A program made the position numbers and the translations under genes. Below, one piece after another: positions 17,715 through 26,758 of a stretch of DNA of 64,000 nucleotides. Every line of letters starts with the position of its first letter. Within the stretch, counting starts at the first letter, position 1. This DNA is from Streptomyces sp. NBC_01198 (GTDB taxonomy: Bacteria > Actinomycetota > Actinomycetes > Streptomycetales > Streptomycetaceae). The DNA lies in NCBI RefSeq assembly GCF_036010485.1, contig NZ_CP108568.1, positions 4,967,001 to 5,031,000 on the forward strand, written 5' to 3'. The notes under the pieces are model-generated. The model searched no databases and was not told the DNA's origin. It saw only the letters and a program-made list of their open reading frames with translations.

Positions 17715-18494
17715 ATGAGCGGCGGAAAACACAGCAAGCCGCGCAGATCGCGGCCGGGCGGCGGTGGTGGCGGTGGCGCCCGGCCCGTCGCGGGAGACGG
17801 CGGCAGGCTGCCGGGACCGCTGCTGCGCCGGCGGGCGGAACGGCACCCGACCGTGGTGCCCGAGCTGCCCTTCGAGGGCCGGGCCGGCGCCGGAACCGGC
17901 ACCGCCGGATGCAGCTTCGCCGAACTGGACCGCCGCGCCCGGGCGATCGCCGCCCGGCTCGGCACGCTGCTGAGCCCCGGCAGCCGCGTCCTGCTCGTCT
18001 ACCCCGAGGGACCCGACCTGGCAGGCGCCTTCTTCGGCTGCCTCTACGCCGGCATGGCCGCGGTCCCGCTCGTGCTGGCCGGGCCCGGCGCCACCCACCC
18101 CGTGCCGCGTGCGGTGCAGCGCTGCGCCCCCGACCTCATCCTCACCGGCACCGACGGCTGGCACGCGCTCGACGTCGACCGCAACCGGACGCAGGTCGTC
18201 GAGGCGGACGGCGTCCGTGTCGGCGGCGAGCCGGTGTGGCGGCTGGCCACGCAGTGGCGCCCGGTCGGCGTCCTGCGCGGCGCCCCGGCGTACCACTGCT
18301 ACCACGACGACGGCCCGGCGGGCGGACGGCTCGAAGCCGCGATGTGCCACGGCGACCTCGCCGAGGTCCTGACCGAGCTCGCCCAGGCGGTCAGGCTCGG
18401 CACGGACGAGGAGAACGTCGGCTGGATCGCGGCGGTGCACGGCCTGGCGGAGGCCGTCTGGCGGATCCTGCTCCCGGTGCGCGTGACGGGCTGA
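17715..18494 (+). CDS. Truncated AMP-binding (acyl-AMP ligase N-terminal) protein
   Basis: A 259-residue protein. After about 30 basic/Gly-rich residues the sequence resembles the N-terminal subdomain of fatty-acyl-AMP ligases: FAELDRRARAIAARL, SRVLLVYPEGPDLAGAFFGCLYAGMAAVPLVL, and CAPDLILTG. The P-loop STGSTG motif, adenylate-binding motifs and the whole C-terminal domain are absent, and instead residues 200-255 form an unrelated helical tail. It cannot be an active ligase by itself. I believe a gene like this is found next to afsR in other Streptomyces, which would argue against simple recent decay. ATG 17715 follows GGGAG; translation could begin as far upstream as 17388. Confidence 0.65.
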   Translation: MSGGKHSKPRRSRPGGGGGGGARPVAGDGGRLPGPLLRRRAERHPTVVPELPFEGRAGAGTGTAGCSFAELDRRARAIAARLGTLLSPGSRVLLVYPEGPDLAGAFFGCLYAGMAAVPLVLAGPGATHPVPRAVQRCAPDLILTGTDGWHALDVDRNRTQVVEADGVRVGGEPVWRLATQWRPVGVLRGAPAYHCYHDDGPAGGRLEAAMCHGDLAEVLTELAQAVRLGTDEENVGWIAAVHGLAEAVWRILLPVRVTG

Positions 18495-18625
18495 CGGCGC
18501 AGGCCGCGGCTTCCGCCCCTCGGTTATCCACCCGTGGCCGGTCAGGGGCGTAATCCGTTCGCCGAGTGCTTCGGGAGTGCTGTTGACTGCGGTCCGGGGT
18601 CGGACAGACAGCACAAGGGAGCGGC

Positions 18626-19168
18626 ATGACAGCGCAGTTCCGTACCGCGGGACCCGGCGACGCGGAGGCGGTGGCCGGGCTGCACGCGGACAGCTGGCGG
18701 CGCCACTACCGCGGGGCGTACGCCGACGCCTATCTCGACGGCGACGTCCTCGCCGACCGCCTGGCCGTCTGGTCGGGCCGCCTCGGCGCACCCGCCGGCA
18801 CGTCCACGCTGCTCGCCGAGGAGGCCGACGGCGGCGCGGTCGGCTTCGTCCACGTCGTCCTGGACGACGACGCGAAGTGGGGCAGCCTGGTGGACAACCT
18901 GCACGTCACGGCGGCCCGGCAGCGTACGGGAGTGGGCCGGGCGCTGCTCGCCCTCGCCGCCCAGCAGGTCACCGCCCGGGCGGCGTCGCCCGCCCTTTAC
19001 CTGTGGGTGCTCGAACAGAACGCGGCCGCCCGGGCCTTCTACCAGGCAATGGGCGCCGCCCATGTGGAGACCGCCCTCGTCGGCGCCCCGGGCGGCGACC
19101 CGGCACGGCTGCACGGCGCCCCGGCCAAGTTCCGTATGGCCTGGCCCGACGCCGGGCGTCTCGGCTGA
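18626..19168 (+). CDS. GNAT-family N-acetyltransferase
   Basis: A 180-residue GCN5-related acetyltransferase. The acetyl-CoA pyrophosphate-binding motif A is LHVTAARQRTGVGRALL (about residues 93-109), preceded by the beta-strand AVGFVHVVLDD and followed by LYLWVLEQNAAARAFYQAMG, the usual motif B. The substrate is unknown. ATG 18626 follows AAGGGAG at good spacing. It converges with the PHP hydrolase gene across a strong hairpin. Confidence 0.9.
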   Translation: MTAQFRTAGPGDAEAVAGLHADSWRRHYRGAYADAYLDGDVLADRLAVWSGRLGAPAGTSTLLAEEADGGAVGFVHVVLDDDAKWGSLVDNLHVTAARQRTGVGRALLALAAQQVTARAASPALYLWVLEQNAAARAFYQAMGAAHVETALVGAPGGDPARLHGAPAKFRMAWPDAGRLG

Positions 19169-19195
19169 CGGCCCTTCGATGGCAGGCCGGTGGCC

Positions 19196-19222
19196 GCCCG
19201 CGCCCCGTCGGGGGGCGCGGGC
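19196..19222. terminator. Bidirectional terminator-like hairpin
   Basis: GCCCGCGCCCC (19196-19206) and GGGGCGCGGGC (19212-19222) form a perfect 11-bp stem with loop GTCGG. It fills the 62-base gap between two convergent genes (stops at 19168 and 19231), so it can end both transcripts. There is no T-run. Confidence 0.8.
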
Positions 19223-19230
19223 GTCCGGTG

Positions 19231-20775
19231 CTACTTGCGGCCCAGCCAGATCGGGTTGGTGATCGCCGCGGCCGGGCCCGGGACGCCGGCCGGGGTGCCC
19301 GCGGGCGCCGGGTGGCGGACCTCGGCGCGGACGTAGGCGGCGAGCGAGGCCGTGGTCTGCCAGTCGACCGTGCCCGACGCGGGCAGCGGCGCCGCGAAGA
19401 CCTGGCCCTCGTCGGAGACCAGCCGCAGCAGTGAGTCGGCGGCGACGCCGGAGACGGTCAGGCGCACCGTCACCTCGGCGTCGGACGCGACGGACAGCCG
19501 GTCGCCGATCCCCGCGTGCTCGCCGCGCGGACCCGAGGCGGTGAAGGCGAGCTGGACGCCGGCGTTCTCGGCGATCCAGGAGTGGCCGGCCCGGATACCC
19601 GCCTGGAGGGCGCGGCGGTTGAGGCCGTCGGCGAGCACGACGGTCTGCGGCAGGCCCACGACATCGGGGTCCCGGTGGGCGTCGGAGTTGCCCATCGCCG
19701 GGATCCAGTGGTCGTCGCCGCGGCGGACCGCGCCGGTCAGCAGGTTGTCCCAGGTCAGCAGGGACGCCTCGTCGTCGCTGGTCCAGGGACCGTTCCAGAC
19801 CTCGATGGCGTCGACGTTGTCGTAGCCGAACTTCCACTGGCTGGCCAGGCTCGTGCCGTACGGGTGAGCCGGCACCACGATGCCGCCCGCCCGGCGGATC
19901 TGCCGGGCGAAGGAGTCGAAGGCGTCGTCACGCGCCCGGTAGCGCCAGTCCACGAACTCGCCGCCGTCCAGGCCGATCGCCAGGTAGTGACCGTTGCGGG
20001 TGGTCACCTCCTCGCCGGTGAGGATCAGCAGGTCGTCGCCCGCCAGCGGGCCGAGGAAGGGGTGCGCGGAGCTGGTGTTGTGGTCGCTGGAGTTGATGAA
20101 GTCCAGCTTCGCCGCCCGGGCCAGCGCGGCCAGCTGCTCCAGCGTGCGCTTGCCGTCGGAGTGCACGGTGTGCAGGTGGCAGTCACCGCGGTACCAGCCG
20201 CGGCCGCGGCCGGCGATCTGCTCCGGCGGGTAGTCCGGCTTCGGGGTGCGGCCCCGCTCGCCGGGCGTGAGGGTCACCGTCACCGAGTAGTCCAGGCCCT
20301 GCGGCGCCACCGTGTACGGCCCGAGGACGACGTACCAGGTGCCCGCGTCGACCGGCCCGGCCAGGTAGCCCGGCGTGGCCTCCTCCGCGCTGATCGCGAA
20401 CTCGGTACGCGCCCCGCCCGACCAGCCGCGGAAGCCGCGCCCGCCGAGACCGGTGCCGTGCTGGTCGAAGACGCCGATGTCGCACGCGTTGCCCAGCGTC
20501 CCGGCCGGCACGGCCGGCCGGTCGTAGGTGTACGACACGGCGATCTGCCGCATCCCGCGCGGCACCTCGACCGGCAGGTAGACGAAGTCGGCGACGCCGG
20601 TGGGGAGATGGCCGGTGACAGTCCTCGTCAGGTCCTGGCCTGACGAGGAGCCGGTGCCGCCGGTGCCGCCGGCGGCCGAGGAGCCGGAGGCTGAGGCGAA
20701 GTCCACGGGGGCCAGCGTAAGCACGGTGGTGGCACTTGCCAGTGCGGACAGTTTGAGTACGTCGCGTCGGTCCAT
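19231..20775 (-). CDS. Tat-exported CehA/McbA-type PHP-domain metallohydrolase
   Basis: A 514-residue protein with a twin-arginine signal peptide (MDRRDVLKLSALASATTVL, cleavage after FASA). Residues about 35-185 form a beta-rich domain; from about 195 the PHP phosphoesterase domain begins with GDCHLHTVHSDGKRT (first metal-binding HxH), DFINSSDHN, and GEEVTTRNGHYLAIGL. The enzyme is predicted to hydrolyse a phospho- or carbamate-type ester outside the membrane; exact substrate unknown. The start is placed at 20775 because the Tat motif immediately follows, although no strong ribosome site is visible. It is divergent from fbiC, separated by a 500-base region with a long inverted repeat. Confidence 0.87.
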   Translation of the reverse strand: MDRRDVLKLSALASATTVLTLAPVDFASASGSSAAGGTGGTGSSSGQDLTRTVTGHLPTGVADFVYLPVEVPRGMRQIAVSYTYDRPAVPAGTLGNACDIGVFDQHGTGLGGRGFRGWSGGARTEFAISAEEATPGYLAGPVDAGTWYVVLGPYTVAPQGLDYSVTVTLTPGERGRTPKPDYPPEQIAGRGRGWYRGDCHLHTVHSDGKRTLEQLAALARAAKLDFINSSDHNTSSAHPFLGPLAGDDLLILTGEEVTTRNGHYLAIGLDGGEFVDWRYRARDDAFDSFARQIRRAGGIVVPAHPYGTSLASQWKFGYDNVDAIEVWNGPWTSDDEASLLTWDNLLTGAVRRGDDHWIPAMGNSDAHRDPDVVGLPQTVVLADGLNRRALQAGIRAGHSWIAENAGVQLAFTASGPRGEHAGIGDRLSVASDAEVTVRLTVSGVAADSLLRLVSDEGQVFAAPLPASGTVDWQTTASLAAYVRAEVRHPAPAGTPAGVPGPAAAITNPIWLGRK

Positions 20776-20950
20776 AAGGCGTACGGTCGCGTCGGCGGGT
20801 GACGCGCGGGTGACCACACCCTGTGCGACGGTGAACCGTCACCCGAACCCCAGCCACCCCGCTGGCCGCGGTGGCTTCACGGTGCCCCTTCCGCGGGGGG
20901 CGCCCTTCCGCCGGGCGCGGTGCCCGGTCGGTCTCCCTTACGCAGGGGTG

Positions 20951-21091
20951 CCCACCACCGGCGCGGGGAACTGCGCGACCAGCCCACCACCGTGGCGCGG
21001 GTCGTCACCGCCCCAAAGGGGCAGTTGCTGCCGAACCCGGACCACCAGCCGGTGGTGGGTTGCGCGCGCGGTTCCCCGCGCCGGTGGTGGG
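20951..21091. repeat. 41-base imperfect inverted repeat with 59-base spacer
   Basis: Arm 1 (20951-20991) starts CCCACCACCGGCGCGGGGAA and arm 2 (21051-21091) is its near-perfect reverse complement, ending CCCCGCGCCGGTGGTGGG; only about four positions differ. The arms contain the GCGCGGGGAACTGCGCGACC core that recurs at 35293. The element lies in the gap between two divergent genes (starts at 20775 and 21278), so it is not simply a transcription terminator of a convergent pair. The 502-base gap holds nothing else except the fbiC promoter. Confidence 0.8.
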
Positions 21092-21265
21092 TTGCCCTCT
21101 GCGGCAGGGGGCGCCCCTGGGGCGGTGGCGGTCCGTCGTCGCGCGACGGCCGGTGGGGTCGGAAGGGCAAGGCCACGGGCAGCGGGGGGTATTCCCCGCG
21201 GGTGGGAGAGATTGGTGACAGGGGGCGCGGGGCGGCGCGGGCAGTGGAATGTCGCAGGGGCGACC

Positions 21266-21271
21266 TATGCT
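21266..21271 (+). promoter_or_regulatory. -10 box TATGCT of a leaderless fbiC promoter
   Basis: TATGCT ends 6 bases before the ATG of fbiC at 21278, so transcription is expected to begin at or next to the start codon. No proper ribosome site is present at normal spacing (only GGGGG directly touching the ATG). A -35 box is weak. Confidence 0.5.
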
Positions 21272-21277
21272 CGGGGG

Positions 21278-23854
21278 ATGACCTCGCCGCTGCCCACCGA
21301 GAACGCCATGCGCCGCGCCCTGCACCGCGCAGCGGAAGGTGTCGCCCTCGACACGGGGGAGGCCGCCGTGCTGTTGCAGGCGCGCGGCGGCGACCTGGAG
21401 CGGCTGGCCGCGACGGCGGCCCGGGTGCGGGACGCCGGGCTGGAGGCGGCCGGCCGGCCCGGCGTCATCACGTATTCGCGGAAGGTCTTCATACCGCTGA
21501 CGCGGCTGTGCAGGGACACCTGCCACTACTGCACCTTCGTGACCGTGCCCGGCAAATTGCGCCGGGAAGGCCACGGCATGTACCTCTCGCCGGACGAGGT
21601 GCTGGACATCGCCCGGCGCGGCGCCGAAATGGGCTGCAAAGAAGCGCTGTTCACGCTCGGGGACCGCCCGGAGGACCGCTGGCCCGAGGCGCGGGAGTGG
21701 CTGGACGCGCACGGCTACGACGACACCCTCGCGTATGTGCGCGCGATGTCGATCCGGGTGCTGGAGGAGACCGGGCTGCTGCCGCACCTCAACCCCGGGG
21801 TGCTGTCGTGGACGGATCTGCAGCGGCTCAAGCCGGTGGCGCCGTCCATGGGCATGATGCTGGAGACGACGGCGACCCGGCTGTGGTCGGAGCGCGGCGG
21901 CCCGCACTTCGGTTCGCCGGACAAGGAGCCCGCGGTACGGCTGCGGGTCCTGGAGGACGCCGGCCGCTCCAACGTGCCGTTCACCACCGGCGTCCTGATC
22001 GGCATCGGGGAGACCTACGAGGAGCGAGCCGACGCGCTGTTCGCGATCCGCCGCACCGCCCGCCGCTACCACGGCGTCCAGGAAGTGATCGTCCAGAACT
22101 TCCGCGCCAAGCCGGACACCGCGATGCGCGGCATGCCCGACGCGGAGCTGGAGGAGTTGGCCGCGGCCATCGCGGTGGCCAGGGTGGTGCTCGGCCCCTC
22201 GGCCCGTATCCAGGCGCCGCCGAATCTGGTGGACGGCGAGTACGCCCGCTTCATCGAGGCCGGGATCGACGACTGGGGCGGTGTCTCGCCGCTGACGCCG
22301 GACCACGTCAACCCCGAGCGCCCGTGGCCGCAGATCGACGACCTGGCGGCCCGCACCGCCGACGCGGGCTTCGCGCTGCGGGAACGGCTGACCATCTACC
22401 CGGAGTTCGTGCTGCGCGGCGAGCCCTGGCTCGACCCGCGCCTGGTCCCGCACGTCCGGGCGCTGGCCGACCCCGAGACGGGCCTCGCCCGCGAGGACGC
22501 CGTGGTGACGGGCCGGCCGTGGCAGGAGCCCGACGAGGCCTTCCCGGCGGCCGGCGGGCGTACGGACCTGCACCGCACGATCGACACCGAGGGCCGTACG
22601 TCCGACCGCAGGGACGACTTCGACGACGTCTACGGCGACTGGGAGGAGCTGCGCGAGCAGGCGGCGCCCGGCATGGTGCCCGACCGGGTGGACGCCGACG
22701 TCCGCAAGGCGCTGTCCACCGCGGCGGACGACCCGACGAGGCTCACCGACGCCGAGGCGCTGGCGCTGCTGCACGCCGACGGCCCGGCGCTGGACGCGCT
22801 GTGCCGCATCGCGGACGACCTGCGGCGCGATGTCGTCGGCGACGAGGTCACGTACATCGTGACGCGGAACATCAACTTCACCAACGTCTGCTACACCGGC
22901 TGCCGTTTCTGCGCCTTCGCGCAGCGCCGCACCGACGCCGACGCGTACACGCTCTCCCTGGACCAGGTCGCCGACCGGGTCGAGCAGGCGTGGGAGGTCG
23001 GTGCGACCGAGGTGTGCATGCAGGGGGGTATCCACCCGGACCTGCCGGGCACGGCGTACTTCGACATCGCGCGGGCGGTCAAGGCCCGTGTCCCCGGCAT
23101 GCACATGCACGCCTTCTCGCCGATGGAGGTCGTCAACGGCGCCACCCGCACCGGGATGTCGATCCGCGACTGGCTGATCGCCGCCAAGGAGGCGGGCCTG
23201 GACTCGATCCCCGGCACCGCGGCGGAGATCCTCGACGACGAGGTGCGCTGGGTCCTGACCAAGGGCAAGCTGCCCACCGCCACCTGGGTCGAGGTGGTCA
23301 GCACCGCTCACGAGCTGGGCATCCGCTCCTCGTCCACCATGATGTACGGCCATGTGGACCAGCCCCACCACTGGCTCGGCCACCTGCGGCTGCTCGCCGA
23401 GATCCAGCAGCGCACCGGCGGTTTCACCGAGTTCGTGACGCTGCCCTTCATCCACACCAACGCGCCCGTCTACCTCGCGGGCATCGCCCGCCCCGGCCCG
23501 ACCGCCCGCGACAACCGCGCCGTGACCGCGATGGCCCGGCTGCTGCTGCACCCGCACATCACCAACATCCAGACCAGCTGGGTGAAGTTGGGCGCGGACG
23601 GCGCGGCGGACATGCTCCGCTCGGGGGCGAACGACCTCGGCGGCACGCTGATGGAGGAGACCATCTCCCGTATGGCGGGCTCCAGCTACGGCTCCTACCG
23701 GTCGATCCGCGACCTGGTCGCCATCGCCGATGCCGCGGGCCGCCCCTCCCGGCAGCGCACCACCCTCTACGGCGAGGTCCCCGCCGAGCGCGTCGCCGCC
23801 GGCCTGTGCTCCGACGGCCACCTCCCCGAACTGCTCCCCCTGCTGGGCGAATAA
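21278..23854 (+). CDS. fbiC: Bifunctional FO synthase FbiC (CofG/CofH fusion)
   Basis: An 858-residue double radical-SAM enzyme that joins tyrosine and 5-amino-6-ribitylaminouracil to form 7,8-didemethyl-8-hydroxy-5-deazariboflavin, the chromophore of coenzyme F420. The first domain (CofG-like, about 60-400) carries the 4Fe-4S motif CRDTCHYC (Cys78, Cys82, Cys85); the second (CofH-like, about 500-840) carries CYTGCRFC (Cys538, Cys542, Cys545). Actinobacteria usually encode this fused form. The ATG at 21278 is probably the 5' end of a leaderless message. No other F420 gene is adjacent. Confidence 0.95.
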   Translation: MTSPLPTENAMRRALHRAAEGVALDTGEAAVLLQARGGDLERLAATAARVRDAGLEAAGRPGVITYSRKVFIPLTRLCRDTCHYCTFVTVPGKLRREGHGMYLSPDEVLDIARRGAEMGCKEALFTLGDRPEDRWPEAREWLDAHGYDDTLAYVRAMSIRVLEETGLLPHLNPGVLSWTDLQRLKPVAPSMGMMLETTATRLWSERGGPHFGSPDKEPAVRLRVLEDAGRSNVPFTTGVLIGIGETYEERADALFAIRRTARRYHGVQEVIVQNFRAKPDTAMRGMPDAELEELAAAIAVARVVLGPSARIQAPPNLVDGEYARFIEAGIDDWGGVSPLTPDHVNPERPWPQIDDLAARTADAGFALRERLTIYPEFVLRGEPWLDPRLVPHVRALADPETGLAREDAVVTGRPWQEPDEAFPAAGGRTDLHRTIDTEGRTSDRRDDFDDVYGDWEELREQAAPGMVPDRVDADVRKALSTAADDPTRLTDAEALALLHADGPALDALCRIADDLRRDVVGDEVTYIVTRNINFTNVCYTGCRFCAFAQRRTDADAYTLSLDQVADRVEQAWEVGATEVCMQGGIHPDLPGTAYFDIARAVKARVPGMHMHAFSPMEVVNGATRTGMSIRDWLIAAKEAGLDSIPGTAAEILDDEVRWVLTKGKLPTATWVEVVSTAHELGIRSSSTMMYGHVDQPHHWLGHLRLLAEIQQRTGGFTEFVTLPFIHTNAPVYLAGIARPGPTARDNRAVTAMARLLLHPHITNIQTSWVKLGADGAADMLRSGANDLGGTLMEETISRMAGSSYGSYRSIRDLVAIADAAGRPSRQRTTLYGEVPAERVAAGLCSDGHLPELLPLLGE

Positions 23855-24136
23855 CCCCTCTGCGGGGAGCACCCCGGGCCACGCGGAACTGCGCCCCGGG
23901 GCACGGGCGCGCGGGAAGTGCGCGCCCAGCCGCATCACCGCGGCAGCAAAGCGCCCACTGCGGGTGGCAGCCGCCAGAAGAGGGGCCCGCACCGTCTCCG
24001 CGGCCCAGCGGCCGGCGCGGTCGTATGAATGCGCGCCGCAGGCGAGTCTTCACGGCCGCGTCGTTCCGTGTTCGCGTCCGGGCGCCGGGGGAGTGATGTA
24101 GTCGGGTCGTATGAATACCCGAGAGGCGGAGGGGAC

Positions 24137-25372
24137 ATGAGGCGACGTCAGGCAGGCATGTGCGCGGCAGCGCTGCTCGCGGCGGTGGTGGCCGGGACGG
24201 TCGGCGGCGCCGGCAGCGCGCAGGCGGCCGCGGGACCGGTGACGTACGGTCAGGAAGAGCGGCTGGCGCACGGCGTGGACTACCAGGACTTCACCGTGCA
24301 GGCGGTGCAAGGCACCGTCCACGGCCACCTGCTGACCATGGACCTGAGTGACCGGCACGTGCGAGTCGACCTGTTGACGCCGGGCGCGGTGGCCGCCCGT
24401 GCGGCGGTCTCGCAACTGGCCGACACCCGGCACGCGGTCGCCGCCGTGAACGGCGACTTCTTCAACATCGACGAGACCCAGCACCCCGGCGTCACCCCCA
24501 CCGGCTCCTCCGTCGGCCCGGAGATCGGCTCGGGCCGCCAGCTGAAGGCGGCCGTGCCGAACGCCCAGCGGTTCGGTCCCGGACTGCCGTCCGGCGAGAC
24601 GACCCAGGACGTGCTGGGCGTCGGCGTCGACCGCAGGGCGCGGCTGGACACGCTGACCCTGCACGGCCAGGTGCGGACGGCACAGGGCACGTACCCGCTG
24701 GGCGGCTTCAACCAGTACGCGCTGCCGGTCGGCGGCATCGGCGCGTACACCGCGGACTGGGGCGCGACCTCGCGCGGCCGGGCCGTCTGCGGCAGCGACA
24801 CCTCGCGCGCGGCCGGCTGCAGCACCGACACCTACGAGGTCGCCGTCCGTGCCGGCCGCGTCGTCTCGGTGGCGGACACCCCCGGTGCCGGCGACGTCCC
24901 GCGCGGCACCACCGTCCTGCTCGGCCGGGACGCCGGCGCCGACACCCTGCGTACGCTGCGGCCGGGCGACCGCGTACGGGTCGACGAGCACCTGGCGCCC
25001 TCGGCGACCCGCGTCCCCTACGCCTTCGCGATCGGCGGCTTCCCTGTGCTGCGGGCCGGCGCCCCGCTCGCGGGCCTCGACGACAAGGTCGCCGCGACCA
25101 GGACCGCGGCCGGCTTCGGCGACCACGGCCGGACGCTGCGGCTGCTGGCCCTGGACGGCAGCGCCGAGTCCAACGCCGGCCTGACCATCGCCGAACTGGC
25201 CACCGTGATGCGGGAGCTGGGCTGCGACAACGCCGTCAACCTGGACGGCGGCGGCTCCACGACGCTGGTCGCCCGCGACCCGGGCGCCGCCGCGGTGACC
25301 GTGCGCAGCCACCCGGCGGCCGGCGTCGAGCGGCCGGTCGCCAACGGGATCGGCGTTCTCGCCACCCGCTGA
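24137..25372 (+). CDS. Secreted phosphodiester glycosidase-family protein (NAGPA-like)
   Basis: A 411-residue protein with a Sec signal peptide (MRRRQAGMCAAALLAAVVAG, probable cleavage after AQA). The mature part matches the phosphodiester glycosidase (NAGPA/DUF2233) family: AAVNGDFFNID near residue 110, YAFAIGGFPVL, LLALDG, and the C-terminal NLDGGGSTTLV signature. Enzymes of this family cleave N-acetylglucosamine from phosphodiesters, and cell-wall or polysaccharide phosphodiesters are likely substrates here; that is inference. ATG 24137 follows GGAGGGG. Two cysteines (AVCGSDTSRAAGCS) could form a disulphide. Confidence 0.87.
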   Translation: MRRRQAGMCAAALLAAVVAGTVGGAGSAQAAAGPVTYGQEERLAHGVDYQDFTVQAVQGTVHGHLLTMDLSDRHVRVDLLTPGAVAARAAVSQLADTRHAVAAVNGDFFNIDETQHPGVTPTGSSVGPEIGSGRQLKAAVPNAQRFGPGLPSGETTQDVLGVGVDRRARLDTLTLHGQVRTAQGTYPLGGFNQYALPVGGIGAYTADWGATSRGRAVCGSDTSRAAGCSTDTYEVAVRAGRVVSVADTPGAGDVPRGTTVLLGRDAGADTLRTLRPGDRVRVDEHLAPSATRVPYAFAIGGFPVLRAGAPLAGLDDKVAATRTAAGFGDHGRTLRLLALDGSAESNAGLTIAELATVMRELGCDNAVNLDGGGSTTLVARDPGAAAVTVRSHPAAGVERPVANGIGVLATR

Positions 25373-25545
25373 GGCGGCGCTGAGCGCCGGAGCGCGCGCC
25401 GGGGAGATATCCCGCCATCTCCCCGGACGTGCTCCTTCCGGGACAACCCTCACCTACCCCGTGCACCCCTTCCGCTCCTGGCCACGTCGGCTATCGTGCA
25501 GGCGCAGAACGGGTTCGGATCGGGGGAAGATCGAAGGGGACCGCT

Positions 25546-26649
25546 TTGACCGCTGTCTGGGGACGCGCGCAGCAGCAGGACTTCCGCAGCCGCGTCCGTG
25601 GCTGTCTGCTCGGCGGGGCGATCGGCGACGCGCTCGGCGCGGGGATCGAATTCGAGTCCTTCGAAGCCATCCAGGGCAACCACGGACCCGACGGGGTCAC
25701 CGACTTCGTCACCGCCTACGGGCGGCGCGGCGCGGTCACCGACGACACGCAGATGACGCTGTTCACCGTCGAGGGCCTGATACGCGCGCAGGTGCGCCGG
25801 GACACCGGCGCCTGGCACCCGCCCACCGACATACATCGCGCGTATCGCCGCTGGGCGGCCACCCAGAGCGAGTGGGGGCCCGACGAGCGGCGCAAGGACG
25901 CCGGCTGGCTCGCCCGCGAGGAGTGGCTCTACGCGCGCAGGGCGCCGGGCAACGCCTGTCTGAGCGGGCTGTCCGACGACCGGATGGGCACGCTGGAGGA
26001 GCCGAAGAACCCCGGTTCCAAAGGGTGCGGCACGGTGATGCGCTCCGCGCCGTTCGGTCTGCTGGTCGGCTGGGAGCCGCAACTGGTCTTCCAGCTCGCG
26101 GTGGAGTGCGCGGCGCAGACCCACGGCCACCCCACCGGGCAGCTGGCCGCGGGCGCGTTCGCCGTCATCATCCACGGGCTCGCCCGCGGCGAGGCGCTCG
26201 ACGGCTCCGTCCAGCACGCCCTGGCCCTGCTCGGCGCGCGTCCCGGCCACCAGGAGACCACCGACGCGCTGCAGAGCGCGCTGGGCGCCGTGCGGCAGGG
26301 GATGCCGTCGCCGCAGCGCGTCGAGGCGCTGGGGGAGGGCTGGACGGCGGAGGAGTCGCTGGCGATCGGCGTCTACTGCGCCCTGGTCGCCGAGGACGTC
26401 CGGCACGGGCTGCTGCTCGCCGTGAACCACTCCGGCGACAGCGACTCCACCGGGTCGATCTGCGGGAATCTGCTGGGCGTCCAGCACGGGGAGACGGCGC
26501 TGCCGCCGGCCTGGATCGCGGAGCTCGAAGGCCGGGCCACGATTCTCCAGCTCGCGGACGACTTCGCCATGGAGATGACGCAGGCGCCCGCGCTGCACGG
26601 CCCCTCAGGCGCCAGCCCGGCCTGGCTCGACCGCTACCCGGCGGCGTGA
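25546..26649 (+). CDS. ADP-ribosylglycohydrolase-family protein
   Basis: A 367-residue member of the DraG/ARH family. The N-terminal CLLGGAIGDALGAGIEF and AVTDDTQMTLFTVEGL supply the metal-binding threonine/aspartates (TDDT), and the C-terminal HSGDSDSTGSICGNLLG supplies the second Asp pair, so both halves of the dimagnesium site are intact. Such enzymes remove ADP-ribose from proteins or small molecules; related proteins act on tri-ADP-ribosylated or unknown substrates. The start is TTG 25546, selected because GAAGGGGA (25532-25539) is 6-7 bases upstream. It converges with the symporter gene across a strong hairpin. Confidence 0.9.
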   Translation: MTAVWGRAQQQDFRSRVRGCLLGGAIGDALGAGIEFESFEAIQGNHGPDGVTDFVTAYGRRGAVTDDTQMTLFTVEGLIRAQVRRDTGAWHPPTDIHRAYRRWAATQSEWGPDERRKDAGWLAREEWLYARRAPGNACLSGLSDDRMGTLEEPKNPGSKGCGTVMRSAPFGLLVGWEPQLVFQLAVECAAQTHGHPTGQLAAGAFAVIIHGLARGEALDGSVQHALALLGARPGHQETTDALQSALGAVRQGMPSPQRVEALGEGWTAEESLAIGVYCALVAEDVRHGLLLAVNHSGDSDSTGSICGNLLGVQHGETALPPAWIAELEGRATILQLADDFAMEMTQAPALHGPSGASPAWLDRYPAA

Positions 26650-26659
26650 CCCCGGTTGC

Positions 26660-26709
26660 CCCAGCCCCCGCCGGCGGGCGGTCCGGGGAAGGTCCCGGCG
26701 GGGGCTGGG
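26660..26709. terminator. Bidirectional terminator-like hairpin
   Basis: CCCAGCCCCCGCCGG (26660-26674) and its exact reverse complement (26695-26709) form a perfect 15-bp stem with a 20-base loop in the gap between two convergent genes (stops 26649 and 26759). Confidence 0.8.
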
Positions 26710-26758
26710 CGAGCGGGGCGGACGGCGCGCAGGCAGGGGCGGCCGCCCGCCGGCCGGA

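Noticed and set aside
20920..24096. A 1058-codon plus-strand frame overlapping fbiC
   Set aside because: Out of frame with fbiC, no recognisable motif, Arg/Gly/Pro-rich.
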